Source: Phycisphaerae bacterium (GTDB taxonomy: Bacteria > Planctomycetota > Phycisphaerae > UBA1845). Taken from it: a DNA stretch of 64,000 nt. This document shows positions 8,901-16,203 of the stretch, in pieces. The notes below the pieces were generated by a model that worked only from the letters and a program-made list of their open reading frames with translations, made no database searches and was not told the origin of the DNA. Each line of letters starts with the position of its first letter. Within the stretch, counting starts at the first letter, position 1. The stretch covers positions 62,001 to 126,000 of the forward strand of contig JAJDDQ010000014.1 in assembly GCA_029260215.1 (NCBI GenBank). Reading direction: 5' to 3'. The position numbers were made by a program, and so were the translations under genes.

Positions 8901-10708
8901 AGGAGCTTCAACAGTTCCATCGCAGCCGTCGGAGACGCGTCCGAGAAACGATAGCTGTGCAGTTCAACGCCCCCGTCACCGACATCAAAGCGTTCGATCA
9001 GAATCCTGGCTGTCGCGATGTCGTCCTTGCTGCCGGTGAGAATGAGCGTGTTGGTCGACGACTCGGCATGCGCATTGAAAATATCCCCGACGGCCTGTTT
9101 GCCACGGGCTTTAGCCACAACGATTTGCGTGAGCAGCGGAGCCAGTTGGTCGGCCGTCGTGAACCTGAGCTGGACGAATTCGGGCCTGTCCGCCTCGATC
9201 GGCACGTCGAACATTTTCACGTATCTTCGAACACGAGCGACATCCTCATCGGATGCGCGAACGATGAGCGTGTTGGTGCGCATGTCCGCGTGCAGGGCAA
9301 TCGCGTCGGCTTGTACCATCGTCGCCGTTTTCGGCTTGTTTGCCGTTCCACGGTTCTTCCCCCGGTTTCGCGTGACAGCCCGGGGAGTCTGGATGCGCTC
9401 GCCGGTAACCAGCGGACTGATCAAAGCCATGATCTCGTTCACGTCGGCGTGGATGATCGGAATCAGGACGGGGTCAGCCTCTTTCAGATCGTTGTCCACG
9501 TCGATGAACTTGAGCATCTCCTTGATCTGATCGATCTGCCTGGTTACAGCCCGAACGATGATGACGCTCTGAGCGTCGTCTGGAAACAGGATGGTCAGTT
9601 GGCCCGGCAGGTTGATCGGCTCGGCCCCGCCGCGTCGCCTGCGCGCCGTGCCGCCCGGTTTCCCGTTTTCGCTGAGTTCGTCGCCCATCAACGTACGCAG
9701 CAATTCGACGGCTTCGGTCGGGCTGATGAAGTTCACCGGCAGCTTGACCAGAATCCGCGGATCGTCGCCCGCACCCTCGAACAGTTTGATAAGTGACAGA
9801 TACTTCTTGATATCCTCAGCCAGTGCGAAAATCGTGATCGAGTTGGCTTCCTCCAGCGGCGCGATACGTACGTAGTCGGGCATGAAATCACGCAGCATGG
9901 TGAAATCCGCCACCGACGTTTCCGACGGCGTATACAGCACCATAGCCAGTTCAAAATCATCGGTACCGGAGGCTTCGAACGACTTGACGTTGATGAATAT
10001 CTGGTCGAGCGGTAGGTGGCGAGGAACGTCCGTTACACGGAGCACTTCAAAACGATTGTCCTGGTAGAGCAACCAGTAAGGCTCGATCGGCTTGTACTTG
10101 AACAAGAGCTTGCGCACGCGCTTGAGCGCGGTCTTGAAATTCATCTCTTCGGTACTGACAAACGTCACCGGACCGATCGGGGCTTCGCCGACCACACCGA
10201 TGCCGGCCATCCGGGCGAAGTTCTCGACCAGGTCTTTGTACGAACCATCGACAATGGAGAAGGAATAGGTGCGTTCCTCGGGGGCTTTGCCCAGATCGTC
10301 AGGGTTGATATTCAGACGCGAGGAAACCGGCTCGGTCGCACCGCTGGGCGGCGGCGTCCGGGGCGTCGGCTTGGCGGGCGACTTCCCCGGCGCGGCGGCA
10401 CCGGTTGCGGGCGTGGTGCGATTTCGCGGGTTGCGGCGCGGTGTGCGTCCGCGCGAACTGCCCTTGGGCGTCTTGCCGCGCGTCGAGCGTGTCGTTGTTT
10501 TTCCGCCCTTGGACTCATCGCCCTTTTTCTGTTGCAACGCGGCAGGCAGGCCGAACGCGGATGCGTCAGCCAACGTCGGGAAATCGCTGATTTCCTGCGC
10601 GGATGATTCACGCGCCGTCAGGCTGAGCATCAGCAACACGGCTGAGCAAGTCATCCAGCACATCCGTGCGGTCATTCCGAAGAGGGGCTTCGCTTGTCGA
10701 TCCATCAT
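2921..10708 (-). CDS. Giant secretin N-domain array protein, 2595 residues, no visible pore domain
   Basis: The chosen ATG (10708) has GGAG six bases upstream and gives MMDRQAKPLFG followed by a hydrophobic segment and a cleavage-like SSAQ. An ORF start 36 bases further out lacks this. Residues ~60-135 are a basic K/R/P/G/T linker. Residues ~145-230 resemble an STN/N0 domain. By eye the rest contains about 26 secretin N1-like units, each with a strand such as NTLIVSA and a helix ending near LDQP or IDVP. They are separated by Gly/Arg/Lys-rich linkers and one Gln/Met-rich stretch (DNA about 6200-6350). The last ~45 residues are an Arg/Gly/Ser/Asn-rich tail. The secretin beta-barrel family signature is not seen. 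Secretin N-domains stack into periplasmic rings, so an extended periplasmic fibre or scaffold of the T2SS is the likeliest inference. It lies 96 bp after the GspM-like gene, in operon orientation. Confidence 0.88.
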   Translation of the reverse strand: MMDRQAKPLFGMTARMCWMTCSAVLLMLSLTARESSAQEISDFPTLADASAFGLPAALQQKKGDESKGGKTTTRSTRGKTPKGSSRGRTPRRNPRNRTTPATGAAAPGKSPAKPTPRTPPPSGATEPVSSRLNINPDDLGKAPEERTYSFSIVDGSYKDLVENFARMAGIGVVGEAPIGPVTFVSTEEMNFKTALKRVRKLLFKYKPIEPYWLLYQDNRFEVLRVTDVPRHLPLDQIFINVKSFEASGTDDFELAMVLYTPSETSVADFTMLRDFMPDYVRIAPLEEANSITIFALAEDIKKYLSLIKLFEGAGDDPRILVKLPVNFISPTEAVELLRTLMGDELSENGKPGGTARRRRGGAEPINLPGQLTILFPDDAQSVIIVRAVTRQIDQIKEMLKFIDVDNDLKEADPVLIPIIHADVNEIMALISPLVTGERIQTPRAVTRNRGKNRGTANKPKTATMVQADAIALHADMRTNTLIVRASDEDVARVRRYVKMFDVPIEADRPEFVQLRFTTADQLAPLLTQIVVAKARGKQAVGDIFNAHAESSTNTLILTGSKDDIATARILIERFDVGDGGVELHSYRFSDASPTAAMELLKLLESAQGGGAENPGKKSPMRKTAGRRKAATGTGNMVADDATKMLHVICTGEEWVEHYLPMLERFDEQARFEPNHVRIELLNTAPDDVIQTLTQLFGASPKRVASGGSPRFSAAGGAILVTDATPSEIMQIKALIADIDVAGAGRVRRVFTLQYADPVELKALIDAGVISRSQPKRRRAGKTPTAAGEEPLIIVVYGRSLVVSGLLDDVEDISTLIVELDAPSDDDTAMRVYDVPPGHDVQNIVTLLETLLTGSASTRRARPAGKSGATQIAMMDNARIVAQMTTRRILIVAPVDRFEEIEGYLHELLEGASPESIIVKFISLTHASPAEVVDLLEPILLQRMQELKSTGELSTDGAPKGGRKQPAQGGITLTAEPNTGRIVVAAPPTIVAEAEALIAELDKPGSESQRIVRTIQLRRSDPMEMVTTLSAMISGKQSTPSARRPRLRRRSDAKAGDASASSTTTDDVAVVAAPGGGAIVLSGSPEAVDEVESWIKMLDETATSGTIMKVYKLIRMDPDEMADTVMDFCDTTGKPAKKADTVDDFGFDMLGGVRKGSEITITTDYINRIMLVRAKPVKIFEIDQLVQLYDGTESEEPEISASEPVPVLTFDLKYVDPFDATIRLESVLDVLWPHGDTPEVDYISGTNILVVKTLPEHEQLVLDYIKEYVDKESEAAKSSRAIVFKRVAGNSASEVAKLLKMRMPTLVVNLDQVGEDIPTVDQLKPYRPCALPMSLIETMGGVTLSAPTQHDAGGASDKSSDEDAKLAIKESLTADNEDQPVAEDAVRVRFDDRQGVLVIDGPPQAVEEVEDMLNDIMEEIESVGGKPDVRVFRIRYRNVNVVANLLQSMFAPQQRAAAANRGNRGAAAQQQRMKQMQQRMQQLQQQMARGQAPQQQPKGREGEQPADGKDGKAQKAGMSSITITADPQNRSVIVKAATEDFPIIVELLATIDRPTEIEEEFKIYKLEKLAAAQVEEQLKVLLGVSRPGRSPSAGRSPRPRGGRAGGQNQAMQQIEDALLNLGGMGGDAGSIDAASDIIITSNSTANTLLVKAPKPALDLISKFIEQLEAQDVPELVERSYKLEHADAVDVAARIGDVFKAKSGGSRRSADDARDPRDVNSINAIADARTNTLIVSAFEKDFPRVEILITQLDQPLTQESKPRVITLTDGKASDIANALKTIFDTGGGKGKRGGVKIVGDDVTSQLIVTAADDLFEEIEKLARTLDQSSLDIQPRIFKLEHAKAVDVHGKLMDIVRQLAQQVKNSKKLDVFTAVADERSNTIVAIGGPTAFMLVESVIREIDVPASESAASRSRKIVVLEHAEAADLARVINEFNRSRQVPASRGSAPSGPTVIANEALNTLLVGGTSEEVEEIVTLIKEFDQPSLSSERVVRVYSVNYADPGSLVGSLNQMFRPQRGSKPEDLVDVGYDWGTSKLVITASEENQKKIVKILEQVDVAAATVRSERIVKLKHANADELAGKLQELFSRIIRSERGQQTMTIAGDIGTGSLIVFANDAEFDRVTKLVATLDNKPDASRERLIRGFKLAHANPWATKQAITELFRIVGSRDPSREITAFEEWDTMSVIVAASADRMAEVEKFIADFDQPGASDSSIHVVELTHGDGESINRALQEMFKGGSKGKQDRRGPPVQISAIPGSDTILVKANEKDFEEILGIINELDTASGHVGEIEVITLVHTDADTMKEALETYLSMPGKKGGRGGSTELRGDVRISANTQNNTLIVSAAADHLNEIKDTIAKLDIEVEGGTAPRIVLLKNTRPSIVEPMLTKMFVDAGGRGGSGSRGRNKTQRMKPIIVADDASGTLIIRASASDYGQIRDLIDQLDAEDQAQQDAYTTIQVPEGLNVNELADMIQTTINEGERIKADRWGIDPQTVVITPDRRTNLLLVAGSAPLFADVRQLVGQMQSLGPVGGRTMRVLDPTNISSEELKRLLDGVIQENTSSTGRGSNARRGSSSRRPNSNRGNRGNSRRGGRRGRR

Positions 10709-10804
10709 GGTTGGCTCCGAATATCGCGGTACGGGCTTGTACACCCGGCCTACGCGCCGACTCGTGCGATTCTTGAACGCTCCGCAGGTGAAACCCAGGA
10801 TGCG

Positions 10805-13045
10805 TCAATCGCCGTTGTCGTTCGCGTTTTCGTTCTTGTTCTTGTTTTCGTTCGCGTCGTCGCTTGCGTTCTTATTGTCGTTCACGTTCTTGCCGTCGCT
10901 GCTCGCGCTCTTTTTCGGCTTGGAAACCGATTTGGAGGCCGACTTCTTATTTGACGGTTTTTTTCGCGTGCCCGGCTTCCGTGCGGCGGTCGATGCGGGA
11001 TTCGACTTTTTCGCCTCTTTCCCGCCCGCCTTCTTCGCGTTCGACGTTTTTTTCGTGTTCTGACCGGCCTTCGCTCCCTTATTCACCGCTGGCTTTGCAG
11101 CGGTTGCGTCCGGTGCCCCGGGACGACTGCTTTGCGGTGTGCCGGCACGTTTCGCACCTTGATCCGGTTTTTTTCCGGTGGCAGCTTTACCGTTTTTGCC
11201 GGTTATCGCGGGCTTGCCAGTCGCGGGAGGCTGGCCGGATTCCGTCTTTCGCGAATCGGCACGCTCCGCGGATTGGCTTGCCTTGCCCCGGTCGCGCGGT
11301 CGAACGCGGCGTGTCCGCCGTCGTGAAGTCCTCTCGTCGGCTTCGTTCTCTTCCTCTTCCTCACCCTCATCCCGCCTCGGTGCGACTTTGTCCCGTCCGA
11401 AGATGTTTTCGATGACATTGCCAGCCGGGCGTCGCGGATTTCTCTTGGGTGGCATCGCGTCACCACTATCGCCTTTAATCGTCGGCGGAAATTTTTCGGT
11501 CGATTCGGCATCGGGAGCATTGGTTGACGTCGGCGGTTTCGGTTTGCCGTCGCCTTCTTTGCTCGCGGATTCACCCTCTTTTTTGTTGCCCTCGCCATCG
11601 CCCGACTCCTCGTCAACGGTTTGATCGTCGGCGGCTTTGAGCGTCTCACGAATCGACTCATAGGCGAAGACGACTTCCGGGAAAACATCGACAGCATTCT
11701 CGACCAGCATGGCGTCAGCCAGCCTGTAACCGACTGGATAAATTCGTGTCGTGCCGTCCTCACGCCGGGAGGCAGCCCCGAGTGCATGAACCAGCACGAT
11801 GTTTCCACCGTCCAATTCCTCGCCGAGACGCACGTAGTCGGACTGCTTGCTCTGCGTGTTGACGACCATGACCTCAGCCACGTCGTCGTACACCATAGCC
11901 ATGCGGATGACTTTGCTGTTGCGATCGGGGTCGCCGGTGTTCGGCGGCTTACAGCCTGCCTCGGTACTGCGAACCTGCGTACACTGCTGGTTTTCGAAGA
12001 ACGATCCACCTCGTGAGACACACTGCTGGGACGTAAGCGCGCCGCAAACACCCCCACCGTAACAGCACGCCCACTTCGGGTCGTTGGTCGCGACCTGCGG
12101 CGGCGGCTCTTCCTTGCAACGCACATTCTTGCATTTGTTGCGACCGGGGCGAATTTCGCCACCCTGCGCTTCGCACTGATCGCGCGGAATCTCGACACAT
12201 TGATCGTTCAGGCAGCACGCCACCGGGGGTTTGCACGCGGCTTCGCGCGAACGCACCTGGCCACAGGTTTCGTTCTCGAAAAAGCTGCCACCCTTGGAGA
12301 TGCACGCCTGCGCGTTGATCTTCTCACACTGTCCCGCCCCGTAGCAGCAGGCCCAGTTCGGCGGCGGTGGTGGCACGTACTCTTTGAAGAACGCCCGTTC
12401 CGACACGAGTGCGTAGTCGTGGTTCTCGTGTTTGACGTGCGTCGCCACCGGTTTGATCAGTTTCGGGTTGACCTCGGCTGTCCGATCCAGCGGCGGCACG
12501 ATCGCTTCGTACGTGGCGCTCAATCGGACGAGTCCTTCGCCTCTTTTCGCGGACCTGCCACTCGGCGGGTCGAGCGTGACGTCCGTGAATTGCGAAATGT
12601 AGGGCAATTCGTAGCCGGCTTTGAGAAAGTTCATGATCGATGCAAACGTGCCGTCAGCCGTCACCGAAAAACGCACGACGCGAATGTCCGTCTTCTTCGA
12701 TCGTCGTCCGGGCGGGCGATAGTCGGTCAGATTCTTGGGTGTGACGCGCGGGTTGCTCAGGCCAACGTCCTCGACCAATGCGGTCAACCGGGCGTAAAGG
12801 GCAGCACGAACTTCGTTGCCGTCCGTGGATCCACTCCGCCCCAGAAGCTGTTTGTAGTCTTCGCGATACGGCTGAATATCGTCCAGCCGATTCTGCAATT
12901 CACGCAACTCCATCTCGCGTTCGTCATTCTTGGCGGCGATCGAGAAGACATGCTCGTTCAGCACAGGCCAAACGAGACTGCCGCCGAGATAGATCGCTCC
13001 AGCCAGGCCGACCAGAGCCGCAAGCGTTTTTTCGCGTTTGCTCAT
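10805..13045 (-). CDS. PilO/GspM-like inner-membrane protein with Cys-rich insert and charged tail
   Basis: 746 residues; ATG at 13045 with GGAAG nine bases upstream. Residues 8-28 form one membrane segment after a short basic cytoplasmic end. Residues ~35-60 look coiled-coil, and ~60-190 fit the PilO/GspM ferredoxin-like periplasmic domain. Residues 231-365 hold three Cys-rich modules starting WACCYG, VACCLN and WACCYG, with six cysteines each (233, 234, 240, 248, 261, 271; 277, 278, 283, 291, 305, 310; 327, 328, 334, 342, 355, 365). Residues ~380-465 are a beta-rich domain that may be PilP/GspC-like (inference). The last ~270 residues are low complexity: acidic, then Lys/Ala/Ser-rich, then Asn/Asp/Lys-rich. 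GspM is normally ~160 residues, so this protein is greatly expanded. It follows the PilM-PilN gene by 19 bp. Function as part of the inner-membrane platform is inferred from position and the N-terminal half. Confidence 0.75.
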   Translation of the reverse strand: MSKREKTLAALVGLAGAIYLGGSLVWPVLNEHVFSIAAKNDEREMELRELQNRLDDIQPYREDYKQLLGRSGSTDGNEVRAALYARLTALVEDVGLSNPRVTPKNLTDYRPPGRRSKKTDIRVVRFSVTADGTFASIMNFLKAGYELPYISQFTDVTLDPPSGRSAKRGEGLVRLSATYEAIVPPLDRTAEVNPKLIKPVATHVKHENHDYALVSERAFFKEYVPPPPPNWACCYGAGQCEKINAQACISKGGSFFENETCGQVRSREAACKPPVACCLNDQCVEIPRDQCEAQGGEIRPGRNKCKNVRCKEEPPPQVATNDPKWACCYGGGVCGALTSQQCVSRGGSFFENQQCTQVRSTEAGCKPPNTGDPDRNSKVIRMAMVYDDVAEVMVVNTQSKQSDYVRLGEELDGGNIVLVHALGAASRREDGTTRIYPVGYRLADAMLVENAVDVFPEVVFAYESIRETLKAADDQTVDEESGDGEGNKKEGESASKEGDGKPKPPTSTNAPDAESTEKFPPTIKGDSGDAMPPKRNPRRPAGNVIENIFGRDKVAPRRDEGEEEEENEADERTSRRRTRRVRPRDRGKASQSAERADSRKTESGQPPATGKPAITGKNGKAATGKKPDQGAKRAGTPQSSRPGAPDATAAKPAVNKGAKAGQNTKKTSNAKKAGGKEAKKSNPASTAARKPGTRKKPSNKKSASKSVSKPKKSASSDGKNVNDNKNASDDANENKNKNENANDNGD

Positions 13046-13064
13046 GGATAGATTCTTCCGAGCG

Positions 13065-14681
13065 TTACCGCCCCTTGGTCTTGCGTTTGCCGTCGTCGCG
13101 ATCCTGGACGTCCGCCACGTTCACCGTCAGCGTTCCGATATACGAATAATCGTCGCGTTCCTTCGTGCTCGTGCCGCCAAGCTTGGCTGCAAATACAGGC
13201 TCCTTGCGGTCGGCGGGGTGAAACGCCTCCAGAGCACGGGCAGCACCGTGCCCGACATTCATCTCCCTGGCCCGAAACGGCAGCTTGATGCTCCGAGATT
13301 TCTGCGACAGACCGATACGCGAGAGAACGAATTTCTGCTGATCGGGAAGCGTTCCCGCCAAGTCATACAGCGTATCAATCCAAACAATGCGATGCGCCTC
13401 GTAATCCCGGAGCGTCTTTACAAGCTCAATGAAGTCCTTCTGCGAATCAAGCTCATCCTCAACCTCACTGATGGCCACCTCCAGTTCAGCACGGCGGTCG
13501 TGCTGCGGCTTGATCATCTGCACATAGACCACGCCGCCCGCAATCAGAAACAACGCCACAACCGCGGCTGCGAGCGGCGCACTCTTGACACGCCGCTCAG
13601 CCACAGAGATTGGCCGCTTCGGATCGAGAAAGTTGAACCGCAGCGAAGAATCCTGCGTCTGGGCGAGCACCAAACCCAAAGCAGCCGCGAACGCGCCCGC
13701 AGCCGCTCCCTGATCCGCGTTCCACCCGAAACACTTGGCTGGGTTGTAAGGCTGGGCGGTGATGTGGTATTGGCGTTCGATCGCTTCAGCCAACGCCTCC
13801 TCAATCTCACTGCTTCCACCGATAACGGCATGATCGAGCACCGCCGCCGGATTGCCCACCTTGTAGGCTTCGATGGACCGCGTCACTTCGATCATCAACG
13901 CCTTCTTCGCCCGCTCCAGAGTCGTCGCCTCCGGTTCGCTGGTCACGATCAACGAAAGCCCTTCATCCTCGCCGGCGCCCAAGTCCGCTTCCGGCGTTGA
14001 TGTCGCAGTCGGCGCCTCCGGGACCACCAGCTCAGCCGGAAGTTCCACGTCCGCAGCCCGTGAGAAAACGAGATGCCCGTCGCACAGGATATCGATTTCC
14101 GTGGTGAGCGGGCCGACATCGACAAACAACACGTGTTTGTGCGGGTTGTTCTTGAGCAGCTCGTTGACCGCGAATTGATTGGCATTCGGACGCAGGCCGA
14201 CCCGCACCAGCTTCAGGCCAGCCGTCTTGAATACCTGCTTGTAGAAATCAACTTCCTCATGACGAACCGCAGCCACCAGCACATCATGCGTTTCAGATTC
14301 GTCGTCCAACTCCGGTGGAATCGTAAAGTCGACCGCAGCCTGATCTATGGGAAAATGCAGTTCCTTCGGCACCTGGAAAGCGACCATGCCCGCCGTGTCA
14401 TCGATCGATACACGCGGCAGGTTCAGCGTGTGAAAATTGACGCGCTCGCGCGGGATATCCACGACGGCGGTTTTGGTCTTGATGCCGGCTTTCGACAGCG
14501 CTTGCCCGAGAAAAGCCCCCATAGACTCAATCTCGTCCACGCGCACGTCCGCAGGGATCGGAACGGCGAGCACCTGATCGACGGTGACACGTTTGCCCTT
14601 GGCACGCGCCTGCACGATGCGCAGCGTCCGCGCATCCCAGTCCACGCTGATCAGCGACTTGTCAACGATCGAATCCAACAA
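13065..14681 (-). CDS. pilM: PilM-PilN fusion (GspL-like platform protein)
   Basis: 538 residues from a TTG start with AGGAG nine bases upstream; the start lies inside the end of gspK (20-bp overlap). Residues 1-~345 match the actin-like PilM ATPase fold: an N-terminal VDWDARTLRIVQ strand, then PNANQFAVNELL, and the phosphate-loop-like FVDVGPLTTEIDI. Residues 368-390 are a single membrane helix, ~395-420 coiled-coil, and ~430-538 a PilN-like periplasmic domain. In type IV pili PilM and PilN are separate, while T2SS GspL joins the equivalent parts, so this is a GspL architecture with a PilM-like head. It should connect the cytoplasmic assembly ATPase with the PilO/GspM-like protein encoded next. 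Confidence 0.88.
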   Translation of the reverse strand: MLDSIVDKSLISVDWDARTLRIVQARAKGKRVTVDQVLAVPIPADVRVDEIESMGAFLGQALSKAGIKTKTAVVDIPRERVNFHTLNLPRVSIDDTAGMVAFQVPKELHFPIDQAAVDFTIPPELDDESETHDVLVAAVRHEEVDFYKQVFKTAGLKLVRVGLRPNANQFAVNELLKNNPHKHVLFVDVGPLTTEIDILCDGHLVFSRAADVELPAELVVPEAPTATSTPEADLGAGEDEGLSLIVTSEPEATTLERAKKALMIEVTRSIEAYKVGNPAAVLDHAVIGGSSEIEEALAEAIERQYHITAQPYNPAKCFGWNADQGAAAGAFAAALGLVLAQTQDSSLRFNFLDPKRPISVAERRVKSAPLAAAVVALFLIAGGVVYVQMIKPQHDRRAELEVAISEVEDELDSQKDFIELVKTLRDYEAHRIVWIDTLYDLAGTLPDQQKFVLSRIGLSQKSRSIKLPFRAREMNVGHGAARALEAFHPADRKEPVFAAKLGGTSTKERDDYSYIGTLTVNVADVQDRDDGKRKTKGR

Positions 14682-16203
14682 GTTCAGAATCTCCTTCCGC
14701 GTAACGAATCGGGTACGCCGTACCCAGCATGGTTATATCACGGTTGTAAACGGTCTGCGCGATCGGGCCGCGCATTTCAATAATCGACTCCAAACGCACA
14801 ACCGTCCCGAGATGATCCGAATAACCCATCGACTCGACATGAAATCGATTGCCGCGCGCTGTGAGAAACGGAGAAGCCGTAATAAACCGCTCGCCCCCCA
14901 GGATCGGTGCCAACCATCCGATCGATCGTTTTTCTTCGGGCGCGAGCGCCGCCCGAGCCTCGATGACGGCTGTGACTTCTTCCTCGGAAAAGATTCCGGT
15001 CGCCGTCAGAACTGCCGCGGGGGCCGTGTTGATGTTGACCCTGCCCGTGAATTCCGGCGAACGCGACGTGGTCAGCAGGTCCATCACCCAGATCATGTCC
15101 GAAACGGAAATCGGCGACGGAACCGTCTCCGGCGGCAAACCCAGTTGATTGTTCCCGTTGCCCCCCGCCTGCATCTGCCGAGGCCTCAGCAACTCCGCCG
15201 GATCCTTAATTCGCGGTTCACCCGAACCCGCATCGGCGATGAAGTTGATCTTGCCCTGATCGTCCACAAAATCAGTAAGAGCCGTGCGCACTTCCTCGGC
15301 GTCGCCGAAAAGGTACGTGCGCGGTTTGTTCTCCGAAGTACGGTTGGCCGACCGGGAAAACACCGTGATGTACGGCAGAATCCCGCGATTCAACGCGGCG
15401 TCCGCGTCGTCCGGCGGAAAGGTCTCGTCGCCGTCGTCCTCGTTCGGGCTTAGCAAGCCGTTGCGATCGTAATCTTCGCCATACAGCAGCGTACCGGAGA
15501 ACCCGCGCACAAGCAGTATTTCCTCGACCGTGTCGAAAGGAGCATTCTTAACCCGGTAAGGCGGCTCCAGGCGGGCGTAGTATTCCGTCTCCGCACCGAA
15601 CGGGCGTGGTGTTTCGTCAGCATCCCGCCAGTCGATCAACGCATCGACCAGCTCCGACACGTTCGTTTCCTCGTCGGCAAACTGCCGAAGAAGCAACGCG
15701 AGTTGATTAGGGGTCGCGTCGTTGATGTTGAGCTTGGACGACTCGTCCGTAATGCCGTACCGCACGAGCACCTCGTCATCCAGCGGATCGTCGGCCACAA
15801 TGCTGAAGCGGAAGACGCGACGATCGTCCTCGAATTCATCGATCGTGCCGAGTTGGTCCTCGGTAAGATCGTCACCCCAGACGATCACGCGATGGTATTC
15901 CTCAGGGTTGTGATACCATGCATCCACGTTGGTCAGGTCGGTGCGCAACTTGAACATGACCTTTTGCAGACCAGCCTCAGCCGCCATCCTCGCCTGAAAC
16001 CGATGCGAAATCGACCGCGTCGCCGACAAATCCGCATGCACATAAAACGAACCGCTGGCCGCGATCAACCCGAGCAATACCAACACCAGAAGCGTCACCG
16101 GCAACAAGACAGCCCTGCGCCTGCTATCGCATCGACGCCCAACCCACGCTCGCATATTGAGCGCCCGCGCTTGCCTGTCTGCCAACTTGCTTTGCTTTGT
16201 CAT
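14662..16203 (-). CDS. gspK: GspK-like minor pseudopilin
   Basis: 513 residues; ATG at 16203 overlaps the gspJ stop by four bases (ATGA). A basic N-terminus precedes the hydrophobic stretch AVLLPVTLLVLVLLGLIA (~residues 31-48), the pseudopilin-type segment. Then comes the GspK pattern: a long helix rich in Ala/Arg, a DESSKLNINDATPNQL-like segment with the conserved 'LNIN' signature, and helix-hairpin-helix-like repeats (also VNINTAPAAVL). GspK is the largest minor pseudopilin, has no Glu+5, and caps the pseudopilus tip with GspI and GspJ. Its length exceeds the usual ~320 residues because of an Asp/Glu-rich insertion around residues 235-260. Confidence 0.9.
   Translation of the reverse strand: MTKQSKLADRQARALNMRAWVGRRCDSRRRAVLLPVTLLVLVLLGLIAASGSFYVHADLSATRSISHRFQARMAAEAGLQKVMFKLRTDLTNVDAWYHNPEEYHRVIVWGDDLTEDQLGTIDEFEDDRRVFRFSIVADDPLDDEVLVRYGITDESSKLNINDATPNQLALLLRQFADEETNVSELVDALIDWRDADETPRPFGAETEYYARLEPPYRVKNAPFDTVEEILLVRGFSGTLLYGEDYDRNGLLSPNEDDGDETFPPDDADAALNRGILPYITVFSRSANRTSENKPRTYLFGDAEEVRTALTDFVDDQGKINFIADAGSGEPRIKDPAELLRPRQMQAGGNGNNQLGLPPETVPSPISVSDMIWVMDLLTTSRSPEFTGRVNINTAPAAVLTATGIFSEEEVTAVIEARAALAPEEKRSIGWLAPILGGERFITASPFLTARGNRFHVESMGYSDHLGTVVRLESIIEMRGPIAQTVYNRDITMLGTAYPIRYAEGDSELVGFDR

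Noticed and set aside
8627-9796. 389-codon plus-strand frame opposite the giant secretin-N gene
   Set aside because: It overlaps fully the clearly coding minus-strand repeats; high GC makes long antisense frames common here, and no protein features are seen.
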